Shown here: piece after piece, positions 1 to 9,162 of the stretch
How positions within the stretch are numbered: the stretch's first letter is position 1
Layout: each line of letters starts with the position of its first letter
Notes under the pieces: model-generated
Databases searched by the model: none
What the model was told of the DNA's origin: nothing
Seen by the model: only the letters and a program-made list of their open reading frames with translations
Translations under genes and position numbers: made by a program
NCBI GenBank assembly: GCA_937952155.1
Contig: CALFYH010000004.1
Coordinates: 1-15,914, forward strand
Source: an uncultured Saprospiraceae bacterium
GTDB taxonomy: Bacteria > Bacteroidota > Bacteroidia > Chitinophagales > Saprospiraceae
DNA length: 15,914 nt
Direction of reading: 5' to 3'

Positions 1-2050
1 CATTAGGAAATTTTTGGACATATTCTGTCAGTTCAATTTCTGCATTGAGAATATCATTGGTATAATAGTAAAATTCGATCATCCCCTGATAGGAATATTC
101 TGTAATGGGTTGTACTGATTTTGCTTTTTTATAATAGGTAAGTGCTTTTGCTTCATGACCCGATAGCAGGAGGACATAAGCTAATGAATTCAAATTTACA
201 GCAGTGATTTTTGATGCGTCAGTATCCATTAGTTTTTTATACCAATTGGCACTTTCGGTATATTCCTTTGTTTTACTATAGCTGTAGCCCAAAAACTCCA
301 TGGCTTTCACATTCGAAGTATCGGTTTTAAGTACTTTGTACAAGAGTAGTCTGGCTTTGTCGTGCTCTTTCATATTGATATAAGTCTCGGCTAGACTTGT
401 GTACCCAAGGCTAAAAAGTGAGTCCGTCTCTATAGCCTTTAGACCAGCATCTACAGCTAAGGCATATTCTTTTGTTTTGGTGTATCTGATACATAAATTG
501 GACAAAGGTAGGGCCCATTCAGGGGCAAATCGGCGTGCATCTTCGAAGTAGCCAATGGCCGTTTTATGATCGTCGCGTAGATGATTGATCCAACCCAACT
601 CGTTCAATACATGTGGTGCATCAGTCAGAAAACCTAGAGATTTCATTTGTTCGGCAATTGCTAGTTGTAATAAACTGTCAGACCGCTGTTGTTTTTCAGC
701 CGACAATCGATAATTTAAGCCTGTAAAATAGTGGTATCGAGACATTATAGTTTTGAAGTAAAAATGTTGGTTGGTCAATAATTCAGCTGCTTTTATCAAT
801 TGGTCTGGGTACTTCTTATATTTTTCGTCATAAGCCCAACGTCCTTCGAGTTCTTTAGCATCAGCACGAAGATATGCATTGATCACTTGTTGGGCTTCAT
901 CTTGAAGTGCAGCAGCGAGATTTCTTTTCAGAATACCCGAAAATCGTCCACCTCCAGGACGCTGCATGATAGCCTGTAATTTGTCCCATGCAGACAATCC
1001 TATTGGTGTGGTCAAATGACCTTGATGAAGTGCACGATCAAATTCAATGATCTGTTGCTGCAGGGTAGTATCTGACAGTTCCAATAAATCGGTTATACCC
1101 TTCATTTCAGTTGGTGAGAGATTACCATCGATTTCGGCAGTTTGCATTTTTTTTAGTATTTCGGGATTTACCGTGGCCAATGGAGTATTTTTATTTCCAG
1201 TAGTCATCGGTATCTGACTGTGTGGCGCCACAGCAGGCGGTACTTTATCATCGAGGTATCGCTCTATTTCGCCAAGTGAGACGCTCAAATCACCATTTTT
1301 ATCTGCAAGTCCCTGCAGTCCTGCCAAGAAATAATACGAAAATACACCTCTGCCGTTTCCCCATGATTTACCTTCGAGTGAAAACTCATCTGGCTGACAC
1401 GACATGATTTTGATTTCATTCGAATATTGTTTAGCAAGGTATGCGGATGTGGCATTGCTGCCGCCTATGGCACTACCAGCAAGTTTACCAGCCCTACATG
1501 CATCTGCAATAACTATGACTTTCGATTGAGTATTGAGCGAAAGTGTCGCCACGATTTCCTGTAAATATGCCAATCCAAAAGTGCCGCCAGCCATATACAC
1601 CTTAGATGGTGCATCCCAACATAAGAGAAACCCGGGTTGGTTGATGGTTGTGCTTTCTACATCACCATGACCCGAAAAATATATAAATATAATATCGCCT
1701 TTTTGGGCTTCTTCCATTAGTCCATACAGTGCTGCAATAAAATGACCTGCTGTCGCTTTTTCATTGGTCAGGAGCGTAACATTTTGGCTATCAGCCTTCA
1801 TTCCTTTTGGGTCACATAGATACTTGACGAATGCTATGGCATCCTCATGTGCAAATTGCAAATCTGTGATGTTTTTGTTTTGGTAATCTGAGATACCGAC
1901 TACTACAGCTCGGATGGTACCTTGTTGTGTTGGAATAGAATTAATAGGTGTGATGCCTTTATTTTGTCCGAATGATGACTTCACATGAAACAAGATCAAA
2001 ACAAGCCATAAAAAGTTTGAGAATAGATGCCTTATTATTTTATTTCGCAT
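1..2050 (-). CDS. Exported caspase-fold (peptidase C14) protein with TPR repeats, 3' end missing
   Basis: This reading frame runs off the left edge, giving about 683 residues of an incomplete protein. It opens with a signal peptide (hydrophobic WLVLILF, cleavage probably after SSFG). A caspase domain follows at about residues 45-245. The catalytic pair is intact: His128 in YFSGHGD and Cys185 in IADACRAG. An EF-hand-like loop lies at 250-261 (D250, N252, D254, S256, S258, E261). An alpha-helical linker leads to TPR repeats from about residue 475 to the edge. I start at the ATG at 2050; an in-frame ATG at 2065 would add five residues, and a TAG precedes it. It lies 58 bp behind a homologous gene and no promoter is visible in the gap, so the two are probably co-transcribed. 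The domain calls come from motifs; the substrate is unknown. The activation loop has DACRAG instead of the DACHSG of its neighbours, which does not touch the catalytic residues. Confidence 0.88.
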   Translation of the reverse strand, partial: MRNKIIRHLFSNFLWLVLILFHVKSSFGQNKGITPINSIPTQQGTIRAVVVGISDYQNKNITDLQFAHEDAIAFVKYLCDPKGMKADSQNVTLLTNEKATAGHFIAALYGLMEEAQKGDIIFIYFSGHGDVESTTINQPGFLLCWDAPSKVYMAGGTFGLAYLQEIVATLSLNTQSKVIVIADACRAGKLAGSAIGGSNATSAYLAKQYSNEIKIMSCQPDEFSLEGKSWGNGRGVFSYYFLAGLQGLADKNGDLSVSLGEIERYLDDKVPPAVAPHSQIPMTTGNKNTPLATVNPEILKKMQTAEIDGNLSPTEMKGITDLLELSDTTLQQQIIEFDRALHQGHLTTPIGLSAWDKLQAIMQRPGGGRFSGILKRNLAAALQDEAQQVINAYLRADAKELEGRWAYDEKYKKYPDQLIKAAELLTNQHFYFKTIMSRYHYFTGLNYRLSAEKQQRSDSLLQLAIAEQMKSLGFLTDAPHVLNELGWINHLRDDHKTAIGYFEDARRFAPEWALPLSNLCIRYTKTKEYALAVDAGLKAIETDSLFSLGYTSLAETYINMKEHDKARLLLYKVLKTDTSNVKAMEFLGYSYSKTKEYTESANWYKKLMDTDASKITAVNLNSLAYVLLLSGHEAKALTYYKKAKSVQPITEYSYQGMIEFYYYTNDILNAEIELTEYVQKFPN

Positions 2051-2108
2051 TGATACTTTATACATTAGCTATGAACCGAAAACTATACATTAAAATTCCT
2101 TATACAAA

Positions 2109-5100
2109 TTATTCAATTTCAGCATCTTGTAATTTTGGATATTTTTTGGGTCGTATTGATTTTATGATTTGCTTCCATTCAGTGTCATTTTTTAATTGTG
2201 CCCAGACTTGATCATTGTTTATCACATAACCATAATCAAAGCCTTCGGAAATAGCACGTTGCAGATGACTATATGCCATTTTTTTATTTCGCAATTTGGC
2301 ATAAATTCTCGATAAGCTATACATTGCATCCTTATTTGATGGTTCAGCCTTTAGCAAATTCGTATAATAAGGTATTGCATCTGCATATTTTCCAGCCAAC
2401 CATTCATTCCTACCAGCTAAGTCATCAAAAACAGATTGATGATATGGATGAATATTTTTGTTAGCATTAAGAAGTGTTGCAGCTTTTTGATACTTACCAG
2501 CATGAGCCCACAATTTGGAAAGTGTAATTGTGTGATTAAAATTAATCCAATTGCTGTCATTAAGTACAGTCAACTGTTCAAGTGCTATTGAATTTCTATA
2601 CTGTTTTAAAGCTGCATCAATGATTTTCATGCGTAAATCTGGATTTTGGACATATTGTAATGCTTTTTGGTAATAGGGTAGCGCTTGTTTATTTGATCCA
2701 GCCCACTGATAAATATCACCTAGTTTGTTATTAATATCTGCTTTTGTGATATCGTCATTTGCAAGTGTTTCAGCTGTTTTTAGGTACATTATACCGTCTT
2801 TTCTAGGCGCAATAATTGGAGGAGCTAACGGCAAATTTTCGTCAGTACCGCTAATATTTAACTCTGCTGCATGAATAAAAATATTCTCTAGAGAAATTGT
2901 TTTAGATGATGAACCTGATAAAAAATATTTATCTTCTACATTGATCCAAGATCTATTGGAATTATCCAAAAATACTTCCTCGCCTAAAAGTGGAAAATAG
3001 ACAATAGTATCATGGTATTCATAGGTCGCTTTCGGTTTTGATAAATCATGCAATAGTTGACCCAATTTGTAAGGCCATGCAAGTTCTGTTGGTCTAGCGG
3101 TTGTGATATTTCGGTAAAATTGGTTTAACTCATTGATACCTAAGTTTTTATTTTTAAATCCTATTTTTTTGATGACACCTTCAGCTTCTACAAATCTTTC
3201 TTGTTTTTCAAGCATTTTATATAATTTCATCTCACCTCCGATATCGCTTTTATGACTCATTACAATGGCTTTATTAAAATAATATTCCGCTTCGCCAATG
3301 TGGTCCCAAGATTCATAAAGTGTCCCTAAAAAGTAGTAATTTTGTATCTCGGGGTAGGATTTATTTATATAATGCTTATAATATATATCATGATCATAAG
3401 GATAATGTTTTCCATTCACTATTGAGTCAGCATGGATTTGCAATAACGAATCATTATTATAATATTGCACTGCATACTTAAACATTATCTCTGCTTCCTT
3501 CCATTTTTGTTGATCATAAAATATTTTGCCTAAGTAGTGGAATACTAGTGGATCTTTGTTGTCCAATTTGATAACTTTTCTGAACGTACGCTCGGCTTCT
3601 TTATAATTTTTGATACCATATTGGTCCATACCCCAACAAAAAAATGCCATCAAGTCATCTGGTAATAAAATGGAAGTGTCTATATCTAATCGGGAAAAAC
3701 TTGTATTATTTAGTGCCAAGATTTCGGAGCTAAACGTACGGTCACCTTTTTCAAAATGGTAGCCTTTTTTTCTTTCTTCTGCTTCATGGTATAAGAAATC
3801 AGCATCAGTATATTGGTTGGTGTGCAAATAAACTTCGGCAAGCCGCTCAAAAGGAAGAAAATACTGTTGATTTAGGTCAATAGCATGACGATAAGATTCT
3901 TCAGCATTCAGCCAATCAGATTTCTTTTCCGCGATCATACCATGTAGGATGATATTGTTTTGCAAATCACCTTGCAGACTTATGGCTTTCGTTAGATTTT
4001 TTTCAGCAGATGGTATATCATTTAGTACTAGATCAACACTTGCCAAATTAGACAAGGGTAATGACCAAGATGGTGCCAATACTGATGCTTGAGTGAAAAA
4101 ATCTTTGGCCTTTTTGGTTTCCTTTTTATACAAATGAAGGATCCCCAATTCATTTTGTATATAGGCAGCATGTGGTGTGAGCTTTAATGCTTTATTTTGT
4201 GCAAGGATGGCTGCATCGATCAGTTTATCTTTGTCTTTTGTCGTAGGCAATTTTAGTCTCAATATGACACCTTCGAAATAAAATTGTTTCACTTCTAGTA
4301 TGTGATGTAGTGGATGATTTTGTGGTAGTAAGGATTTAGCAACCTTTGCCATAGCAATATAAGAAGCATATGTTGAAAAAGCATCACCGTAATAACGTCT
4401 TCTTTCCAATTCTGCGGCATCTCCTTCCAAATAAAGATTGATTACTTCTTGGATTCTATTGTGTATGGTTGCGGCCAATTGTGCTTTGAAGTAAGCAATT
4501 TCCTCACCATTTTTTTTGGTTTTGAATGCATTGAAATCTTCCAATAAATATTCCATACTATCGGAAGATATGCCATTGAAATTATTCAAATCTGGGTATG
4601 CTGATTTATCAGGATAGTCATAGGCCCAAAGAAAGGTGTCGATTATTATTTCATTTTTTTTACTAACTAAGTTCTCAAAGTTTATATTGTCTTCTAGAAA
4701 GCCTTCATTTTTATAATCCCTAATTTGCTCAAAAAAAAACATGTCATCTGATATATTTACTACATCAGCTTTTCCTCTAGATGTAGCGCTCAGCGATACT
4801 TGGATATTTTCGTTTGCAATTTGCAAAGTTTGTTGTTGAATGGTCTTATCCACAATCGCCATAGTAGAGAATGTTTTGCCTTCAGCCACGGGTGTTTGTT
4901 CTTTTTGTCTATATTTGGCTACATCTTCAGGAACCTTGGCAGCAACATAAGTTTTTATTTCCTGAAAGCTAACCAGACCATCAGAATTATTATCTGCAAG
5001 ACCCATGAGTCCATTAATGAAATGCCAAGAGAAAGCTCCACGTCCTCCGCCCCAAACATCGCTTTCTTCAGAATCTTGTTCAGCTTCACACGAGGCTATT

Positions 5101-5702
5101 CTGATTTCTTTACTTTTTACCTTTGATAATTGGCCACCGACAAGGTTTGTACCGCGATTATCACTACCAGCTAATTTGCCCGAATGGCAGGCATCTGTGA
5201 TCAGATATACATTGACATCTTTGGTAACAGAAAGTGTATTGGCCATAATATTGAAATCTTCGATGCGCACAGCATTGTTTAAGTAGTTTTGATATGGTGT
5301 GTCGTAAGCCAACAAAAATCCCAATTCATACAAGCTATTTTCGACATCTCCATGCCCTGCAAAATAAAAGTACACCAAATCGTCTTTTTTAGCCACACTT
5401 TCTAGCCATTGCTTTGCAACATAAATATTAGAAACTGTGGCTTCTTTATTTTTTAGTAGCTTGATATTTGCCTGAGGTGTATTGCCTCCTGATGCAGACA
5501 AAAGGAAGTTGTAAAAGGCATCAGCATCTTTGTGGGCGTATTTAAGATCTGTAATTTTTTCATCTTTGTAATCGGATATTCCTATTATGAGCGCATAAGT
5601 ATTTCCCGAAACTAAAGTCTGATTTGTCAAGCTTACTTCCTCTTGTGCATAACAAAAATAGGATAAAAGCAAAAAAATGGTTGTTAAAGGGTACAATTTC
5701 AT
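2109..5702 (-). CDS. Exported caspase-fold (peptidase C14) protein with long TPR tail, 1197 aa
   Basis: The protein starts with a signal peptide (TTIFLLLSYFCYAQ). The caspase domain covers about residues 33-235, with His117 in YFAGHGD and Cys172 in ITDACHSG, so the catalytic dyad is complete. Directly after it sits an EF-hand-like loop, residues 237-248 (D237, N239, D241, G242, S245, E248), suggesting Ca2+ binding. Residues from about 510 to 1180 are rich in TPR-like helical pairs, for example around KALKLTPHAAYIQNELG, YKEAERTFRKVIKLD and ALPYYQKALQY. The tail ends with the DQVWAQLKNDTEW type of motif seen at the end of many TPR proteins. There is no C-terminal sorting domain that I recognise. 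It is a paralog of the downstream gene: both share GISDY, ITDL, the linker pattern QxVINxYL, and LPLSNL at the first TPR. TPR arrays normally bind partner proteins, so a scaffold plus protease role in the periplasm is likely but inferred. Confidence 0.93.
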   Translation of the reverse strand: MKLYPLTTIFLLLSYFCYAQEEVSLTNQTLVSGNTYALIIGISDYKDEKITDLKYAHKDADAFYNFLLSASGGNTPQANIKLLKNKEATVSNIYVAKQWLESVAKKDDLVYFYFAGHGDVENSLYELGFLLAYDTPYQNYLNNAVRIEDFNIMANTLSVTKDVNVYLITDACHSGKLAGSDNRGTNLVGGQLSKVKSKEIRIASCEAEQDSEESDVWGGGRGAFSWHFINGLMGLADNNSDGLVSFQEIKTYVAAKVPEDVAKYRQKEQTPVAEGKTFSTMAIVDKTIQQQTLQIANENIQVSLSATSRGKADVVNISDDMFFFEQIRDYKNEGFLEDNINFENLVSKKNEIIIDTFLWAYDYPDKSAYPDLNNFNGISSDSMEYLLEDFNAFKTKKNGEEIAYFKAQLAATIHNRIQEVINLYLEGDAAELERRRYYGDAFSTYASYIAMAKVAKSLLPQNHPLHHILEVKQFYFEGVILRLKLPTTKDKDKLIDAAILAQNKALKLTPHAAYIQNELGILHLYKKETKKAKDFFTQASVLAPSWSLPLSNLASVDLVLNDIPSAEKNLTKAISLQGDLQNNIILHGMIAEKKSDWLNAEESYRHAIDLNQQYFLPFERLAEVYLHTNQYTDADFLYHEAEERKKGYHFEKGDRTFSSEILALNNTSFSRLDIDTSILLPDDLMAFFCWGMDQYGIKNYKEAERTFRKVIKLDNKDPLVFHYLGKIFYDQQKWKEAEIMFKYAVQYYNNDSLLQIHADSIVNGKHYPYDHDIYYKHYINKSYPEIQNYYFLGTLYESWDHIGEAEYYFNKAIVMSHKSDIGGEMKLYKMLEKQERFVEAEGVIKKIGFKNKNLGINELNQFYRNITTARPTELAWPYKLGQLLHDLSKPKATYEYHDTIVYFPLLGEEVFLDNSNRSWINVEDKYFLSGSSSKTISLENIFIHAAELNISGTDENLPLAPPIIAPRKDGIMYLKTAETLANDDITKADINNKLGDIYQWAGSNKQALPYYQKALQYVQNPDLRMKIIDAALKQYRNSIALEQLTVLNDSNWINFNHTITLSKLWAHAGKYQKAATLLNANKNIHPYHQSVFDDLAGRNEWLAGKYADAIPYYTNLLKAEPSNKDAMYSLSRIYAKLRNKKMAYSHLQRAISEGFDYGYVINNDQVWAQLKNDTEWKQIIKSIRPKKYPKLQDAEIE

Positions 5703-5724
5703 ACTATGAAAGTATTAATTAATG

Positions 5725-5754
5725 CAAATATAGTTCTTTTGTTTGATAAAACAT
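5725..5754 (-). promoter_or_regulatory. Candidate promoter of the leftward caspase-TPR pair
   Basis: Read leftward, TATATTTG at 5732-5725 fits the Bacteroidota -7 consensus TAnnTTTG. The -33 position (around 5752-5754) is weak, with ATG-like bases instead of TTG. The predicted start of transcription is near 5718, giving a leader of only about 16 nt before the ATG at 5702. Confidence 0.45.
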
Positions 5755-5770
5755 AAAAAACTTAATTTTG
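5738..5770 (+). promoter_or_regulatory. Candidate promoter of the rightward metacaspase/CHASE2 operon
   Basis: TTTG at 5738-5741 and TAATTTTG at 5763-5770, separated by 21 bp, fit the Bacteroidota -33/-7 pattern. Transcription would start near 5777, leaving a leader of about 78 nt. Its -33 box falls in the same 20 bp as the -33 region of the leftward promoter, so one regulator or RNA polymerase could affect both arms. Confidence 0.5.
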
Positions 5771-5854
5771 AATAAATGATAAAAATATGAATTATTTATC
5801 GACATTTGTTGTTGATGTAATATAATATCTAAAGAACCAATTTTTATTTCTAAA

Positions 5855-7855
5855 ATGCCGATAATTTCATTCCTGTCAAAGTGGCCTTTTAAATTGAGGA
5901 TTTCCTTATGGATTTTGCTTTACTTTTGTTTTGTACAATTGGCTGCTGGTAACAAAAAAATTGCCGTTTTAATAGGTATTGGACAATATAGAGGAGATAC
6001 AGGATGGACAGAATTAAGTTCAAGAAATGATATAAGCTTAATGCATAATACGCTTATGAATCAAGGATTTGCTAATGAAGATGTGTACATCCTTCAAGAT
6101 CAAAAAGCTACACAGGCCAGTATCTTATTGCTCCTAAATACTACTCTTTATCAAGCAGTTGGATCTGGTGATGTTGTATATTTTCATTTTTCAGGACATG
6201 GTCAGCAATGTATGGATTACGATGGCGACGAATTGGATGGACTGGATGAGTGTATTGTCCCTTATGACTCACCAAAAAATTATCAAGAAGGCAAGTACGA
6301 AGGTCAGCAATTAATCACTGATGATGCGCTAAATGGTATTTTCTCAAGGATCAGACGCAAATTAGGGGTTAAGGGGCAACTCATAGTTTCCATTGACGCT
6401 TGCCATTCAGGTACTGGTATTCGTGCCAATAAAGTAGCACGTGGTAGCTCTACCATTATGGCAAGTGCATCGTACTTAAATAAAATCCGCAACCATATAA
6501 TGTCGGATCTAGTTATGCAAAACTTTATGACAAATGATGATAAAGATTCATCACCACTCACAGCAATTTTCGGCTCAGCGCCTAATCAATTGAATTATGA
6601 GATGAAAACTGAAACTGGAGAGAGTTATGGATCACTCACATACGCCTTGTCAAAATGTCTGACATCCATGACAATACCTGTTTCTTATAGAGAATTGTTT
6701 TCTCGGGTATCGGTAGTAATGAGCGGAATTTCTCCATTACAACAACCGCAATCTGAAGGAACATTGGATTGTCTTGTTTTCAATGGTGATAGCAAAAAGG
6801 ATGCATCACAATATTCAATATTGGATATAAAAAACAAGGTTATTAAGATTGATTGTGGATATTTTGGCGGATTGCATGTAGGCAGTAAAATTGCTTTGAT
6901 ATCAACAAGCAAAGATACTGTGTGGTCTGGTCAAATTACAAAATCTACAACACATCATGCCTTTGCACAAATAGATACGGATATATCTCCTGAAGATATA
7001 AAAAACCTAAAGTGTGTGATACTTTATTATAGTTTTGGATCTTTAGTTGTTGATGTATATTTGGACCACAAGATTCCCAATATGAAAGAACTACAAAAAC
7101 ATTTAGAAGCAAAAAATAATATCCGCTTAGTTCAAAATGATGCAGATATTTCAATTTGTAGTGTTGAAGCCAAACCGCAAGAAATTATTGTAAAGACAGG
7201 GGACGATTTTATGTTGGACTCTTTTTCATTACTTGAAATCAAGGATCTTGATGTTTTTGAAAAGAGATTGACCATGACGATCAGAAAATATCTTCAGGCA
7301 AAACTGATCAGAAATTTAGAAGTAACAGATGAAGACATTAAGCTTGATTTCGAATTAATACCAATGTCTGAAGACTTACGTAAAGTAATGAAAGACAGTA
7401 TGTTTGTAATGTCAGCCGAGCCAGATGGACAAATCTTTCTTCCCATAGGTTCTAGGTTTCAGGTCCTTATTACTAATCAAGGCATTAAACCAGCGTACTA
7501 TAGCTTTCTTGACATCCAACCAGATCAGGTTATTAATGTGCTATTGCCATCAGGCAACTATACAGCCGAAGATTTACGTATCCTTCCAGGACAACAAATC
7601 CAAATTCCAATTATTTTCGAGACAGGATTTCCATTAGGCAGCGAACTATTTAAACTCATAGCCTCTGACAAGCCGATAGATTTTGTGACACCATTGTACA
7701 ATAGGAGAATTGGAACCGTTAGCAATATTGAAAAAATGTACCACAAACTCCTTAGTGATGTTAATTCACAAAATAAAGGACAAACTACTAACAATCTTAA
7801 AAACCTGCACGTTACATCTAGAACATATATTATAACCCAAAAATCTCGCCTTTGA
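5855..7855 (+). CDS. Metacaspase-like peptidase C14 with C-terminal DUF4384-like domain, membrane-targeted
   Basis: The N-terminus has a signal peptide or anchor (LWILLYFCFVQLAAG, residues 18-32). The caspase domain covers about residues 34-290. It has His115 in FHFSGHGQ and Cys183 in SIDACHSG, with the acidic stretch DYDGDELDGLDE at 121-132, which is the hallmark of type I metacaspase-like proteins between the two catalytic residues. Residues about 515-625 (from the AEPDGQIFLPIGSRF segment through LFKLIASDKP) look like the DUF4384 beta domain that often follows bacterial caspase domains. The middle section, about 295-510, is mixed alpha/beta and I do not recognise it. It is the first gene of an operon in which the next gene overlaps it by 4 bp. 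The ATG at 5855 is the only sensible start because the hydrophobic segment follows at once. Peptidase family is confident; the DUF4384 call is from pattern memory. Substrate unknown. Confidence 0.92.
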   Translation: MPIISFLSKWPFKLRISLWILLYFCFVQLAAGNKKIAVLIGIGQYRGDTGWTELSSRNDISLMHNTLMNQGFANEDVYILQDQKATQASILLLLNTTLYQAVGSGDVVYFHFSGHGQQCMDYDGDELDGLDECIVPYDSPKNYQEGKYEGQQLITDDALNGIFSRIRRKLGVKGQLIVSIDACHSGTGIRANKVARGSSTIMASASYLNKIRNHIMSDLVMQNFMTNDDKDSSPLTAIFGSAPNQLNYEMKTETGESYGSLTYALSKCLTSMTIPVSYRELFSRVSVVMSGISPLQQPQSEGTLDCLVFNGDSKKDASQYSILDIKNKVIKIDCGYFGGLHVGSKIALISTSKDTVWSGQITKSTTHHAFAQIDTDISPEDIKNLKCVILYYSFGSLVVDVYLDHKIPNMKELQKHLEAKNNIRLVQNDADISICSVEAKPQEIIVKTGDDFMLDSFSLLEIKDLDVFEKRLTMTIRKYLQAKLIRNLEVTDEDIKLDFELIPMSEDLRKVMKDSMFVMSAEPDGQIFLPIGSRFQVLITNQGIKPAYYSFLDIQPDQVINVLLPSGNYTAEDLRILPGQQIQIPIIFETGFPLGSELFKLIASDKPIDFVTPLYNRRIGTVSNIEKMYHKLLSDVNSQNKGQTTNNLKNLHVTSRTYIITQKSRL

Positions 7856-9162
7856 ACAGGATTAACATTATACATGCTTCTATTTCTTCCATATTAAGTT
7901 TAGGCATCTTATATTTTTTCCACCATTTGCCATTTAATCAGATATTTATTGACCCGTTTGCAGAAGCGATAAAAAACCATGACATCATGGATGTGGCTTT
8001 TTCGAAATTTAGAAATCACAGAGATCCTACATTGTATGATTCTCGAATTGTTATCGTAAACACTGGCATTACGGATAGACCAGAAGTGGCAGCAGCCATA
8101 GATTATTTTGAAAAGAAAGATGTAGGTGCTATCGGCATTGACTTGATGTTTGATACAGTTTACCATCTGAAAGGTGATACTTTACTGAATCAAGCGCTGA
8201 GCGCATCATCCAAGGCAGTTTTAGGTTTTTCATTTAAGGAGTTGAAAGGGGAATACAGTTCAGTATCCGACTTAAAATCAGACCCATATTTTGCAAATGG
8301 CATAAGTAAAGGGTATGTAAATATTGCCAGTAATGATGGCTTCAGTATCAGGGCTTTTGAGCCATTTCATAAGATCGGTGCTCTTGAAGAGAAGGCATTT
8401 GCAGTAAGCATTATAGAAAAGTTGGATACCACTATTACTAAAGATCTCAAAAGTAGAAATCATGTTAAAGAATGGATTAATTTCAGGCGTAAGCAACCAG
8501 GTTTGCAAAATGAAATATTTCCTATCAACAAAGATAAAGTCACACATTATACACAGATAAATATAGATCGATTGCTGAGTGACACAGCATTATATAAAAG
8601 GGAATTTTGGAAAGATAAGATCATCTTAATGGGTTTTTGTGGCGAGTCGGATCAGTCTTTTTCTATGAAAGATCGCTACTATACACCACTCAATGAGCAA
8701 TATTCTGGCAAATCATATCCAGATATGCATGGCGTTGTAATACATGCCAATATTATTTCAATGTTATTGGATAGGAAAACAGATATGATCAATGACGTAT
8801 CTGATGCTTGGGTATATTTCATTTCGTTTTGTATTTTCTTTGCTAACTATTTTATTTTCAGGGTATTGCTAAAAAAGCATTTATTTTTTCTTGTTCCGTT
8901 AGTCAGAGTAATTCAGATTTTGCAGTTCATCTTGTTCTTTTCGCTCTGTATATATTTATTGGTCAATTTCAACATAAAATTAAGTTTTATCACCATCATT
9001 ACCGCAGTGATTTTATCCTTTGAATTATTTGAGTTTTACGAACATAAACTCAAAAAAAGGATGCAATCAAGAGTGGAATCTTTTGCACAATTTCTTACTA
9101 CGATACCTCAATATTTCAAAACCAAAAAAATCATTATTCAAGATGAAATCAACATTGATTAA
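7852..9162 (+). CDS. CHASE2-domain membrane sensor lacking an output domain
   Basis: A first membrane helix (residues about 8-24) is followed by an extracytoplasmic CHASE2 domain, about 30-310. Recognisable features are RIVIVN near 65-70, VGAIGIDLMFD at 91-101, a glycine-Tyr-Val-Asn segment GYVNI at 154-158, DKIILMG at 255-261 and the closing HGVVIHANIISMLL at 293-306. Three more membrane helices follow (about 319-340, 351-371, 375-394), the usual CHASE2 arrangement. CHASE2 is known as a sensor attached to cyclases or kinases, but here only about 42 cytoplasmic, basic residues follow. The start is TTG at 7852, overlapping the TGA of the caspase gene (TTGA). The next ATG, codon 46, would remove the first helix, so TTG is preferred. 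Translational coupling to the caspase gene is likely. Signal detected is unknown. Confidence 0.88.
   Translation: MNRINIIHASISSILSLGILYFFHHLPFNQIFIDPFAEAIKNHDIMDVAFSKFRNHRDPTLYDSRIVIVNTGITDRPEVAAAIDYFEKKDVGAIGIDLMFDTVYHLKGDTLLNQALSASSKAVLGFSFKELKGEYSSVSDLKSDPYFANGISKGYVNIASNDGFSIRAFEPFHKIGALEEKAFAVSIIEKLDTTITKDLKSRNHVKEWINFRRKQPGLQNEIFPINKDKVTHYTQINIDRLLSDTALYKREFWKDKIILMGFCGESDQSFSMKDRYYTPLNEQYSGKSYPDMHGVVIHANIISMLLDRKTDMINDVSDAWVYFISFCIFFANYFIFRVLLKKHLFFLVPLVRVIQILQFILFFSLCIYLLVNFNIKLSFITIITAVILSFELFEFYEHKLKKRMQSRVESFAQFLTTIPQYFKTKKIIIQDEINID

Noticed and set aside
1222..1407. Small rightward frames opposite the caspase, CHASE2 and polA genes
   Set aside because: They are shadows of long conserved genes, with no own family motif or promoter.
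2109..2700. C-terminal type IX secretion sorting domain on the large caspase-TPR protein
   Set aside because: The tail is TPR-like and ends in a charged stretch without the beta-strand pattern and terminal Lys/Arg of such domains.
5855..7855. CHAT (separase-like) protease instead of C14
   Set aside because: The spacing of HFSGHG and DACHSG and the acidic DELDGLDE block fit metacaspases.
9020..9142. In-frame 41-codon extension before the exported FecR/Ig-like protein
   Set aside because: It lies fully within the CHASE2 gene in another frame, and the signal peptide begins at the ATG at 9143.
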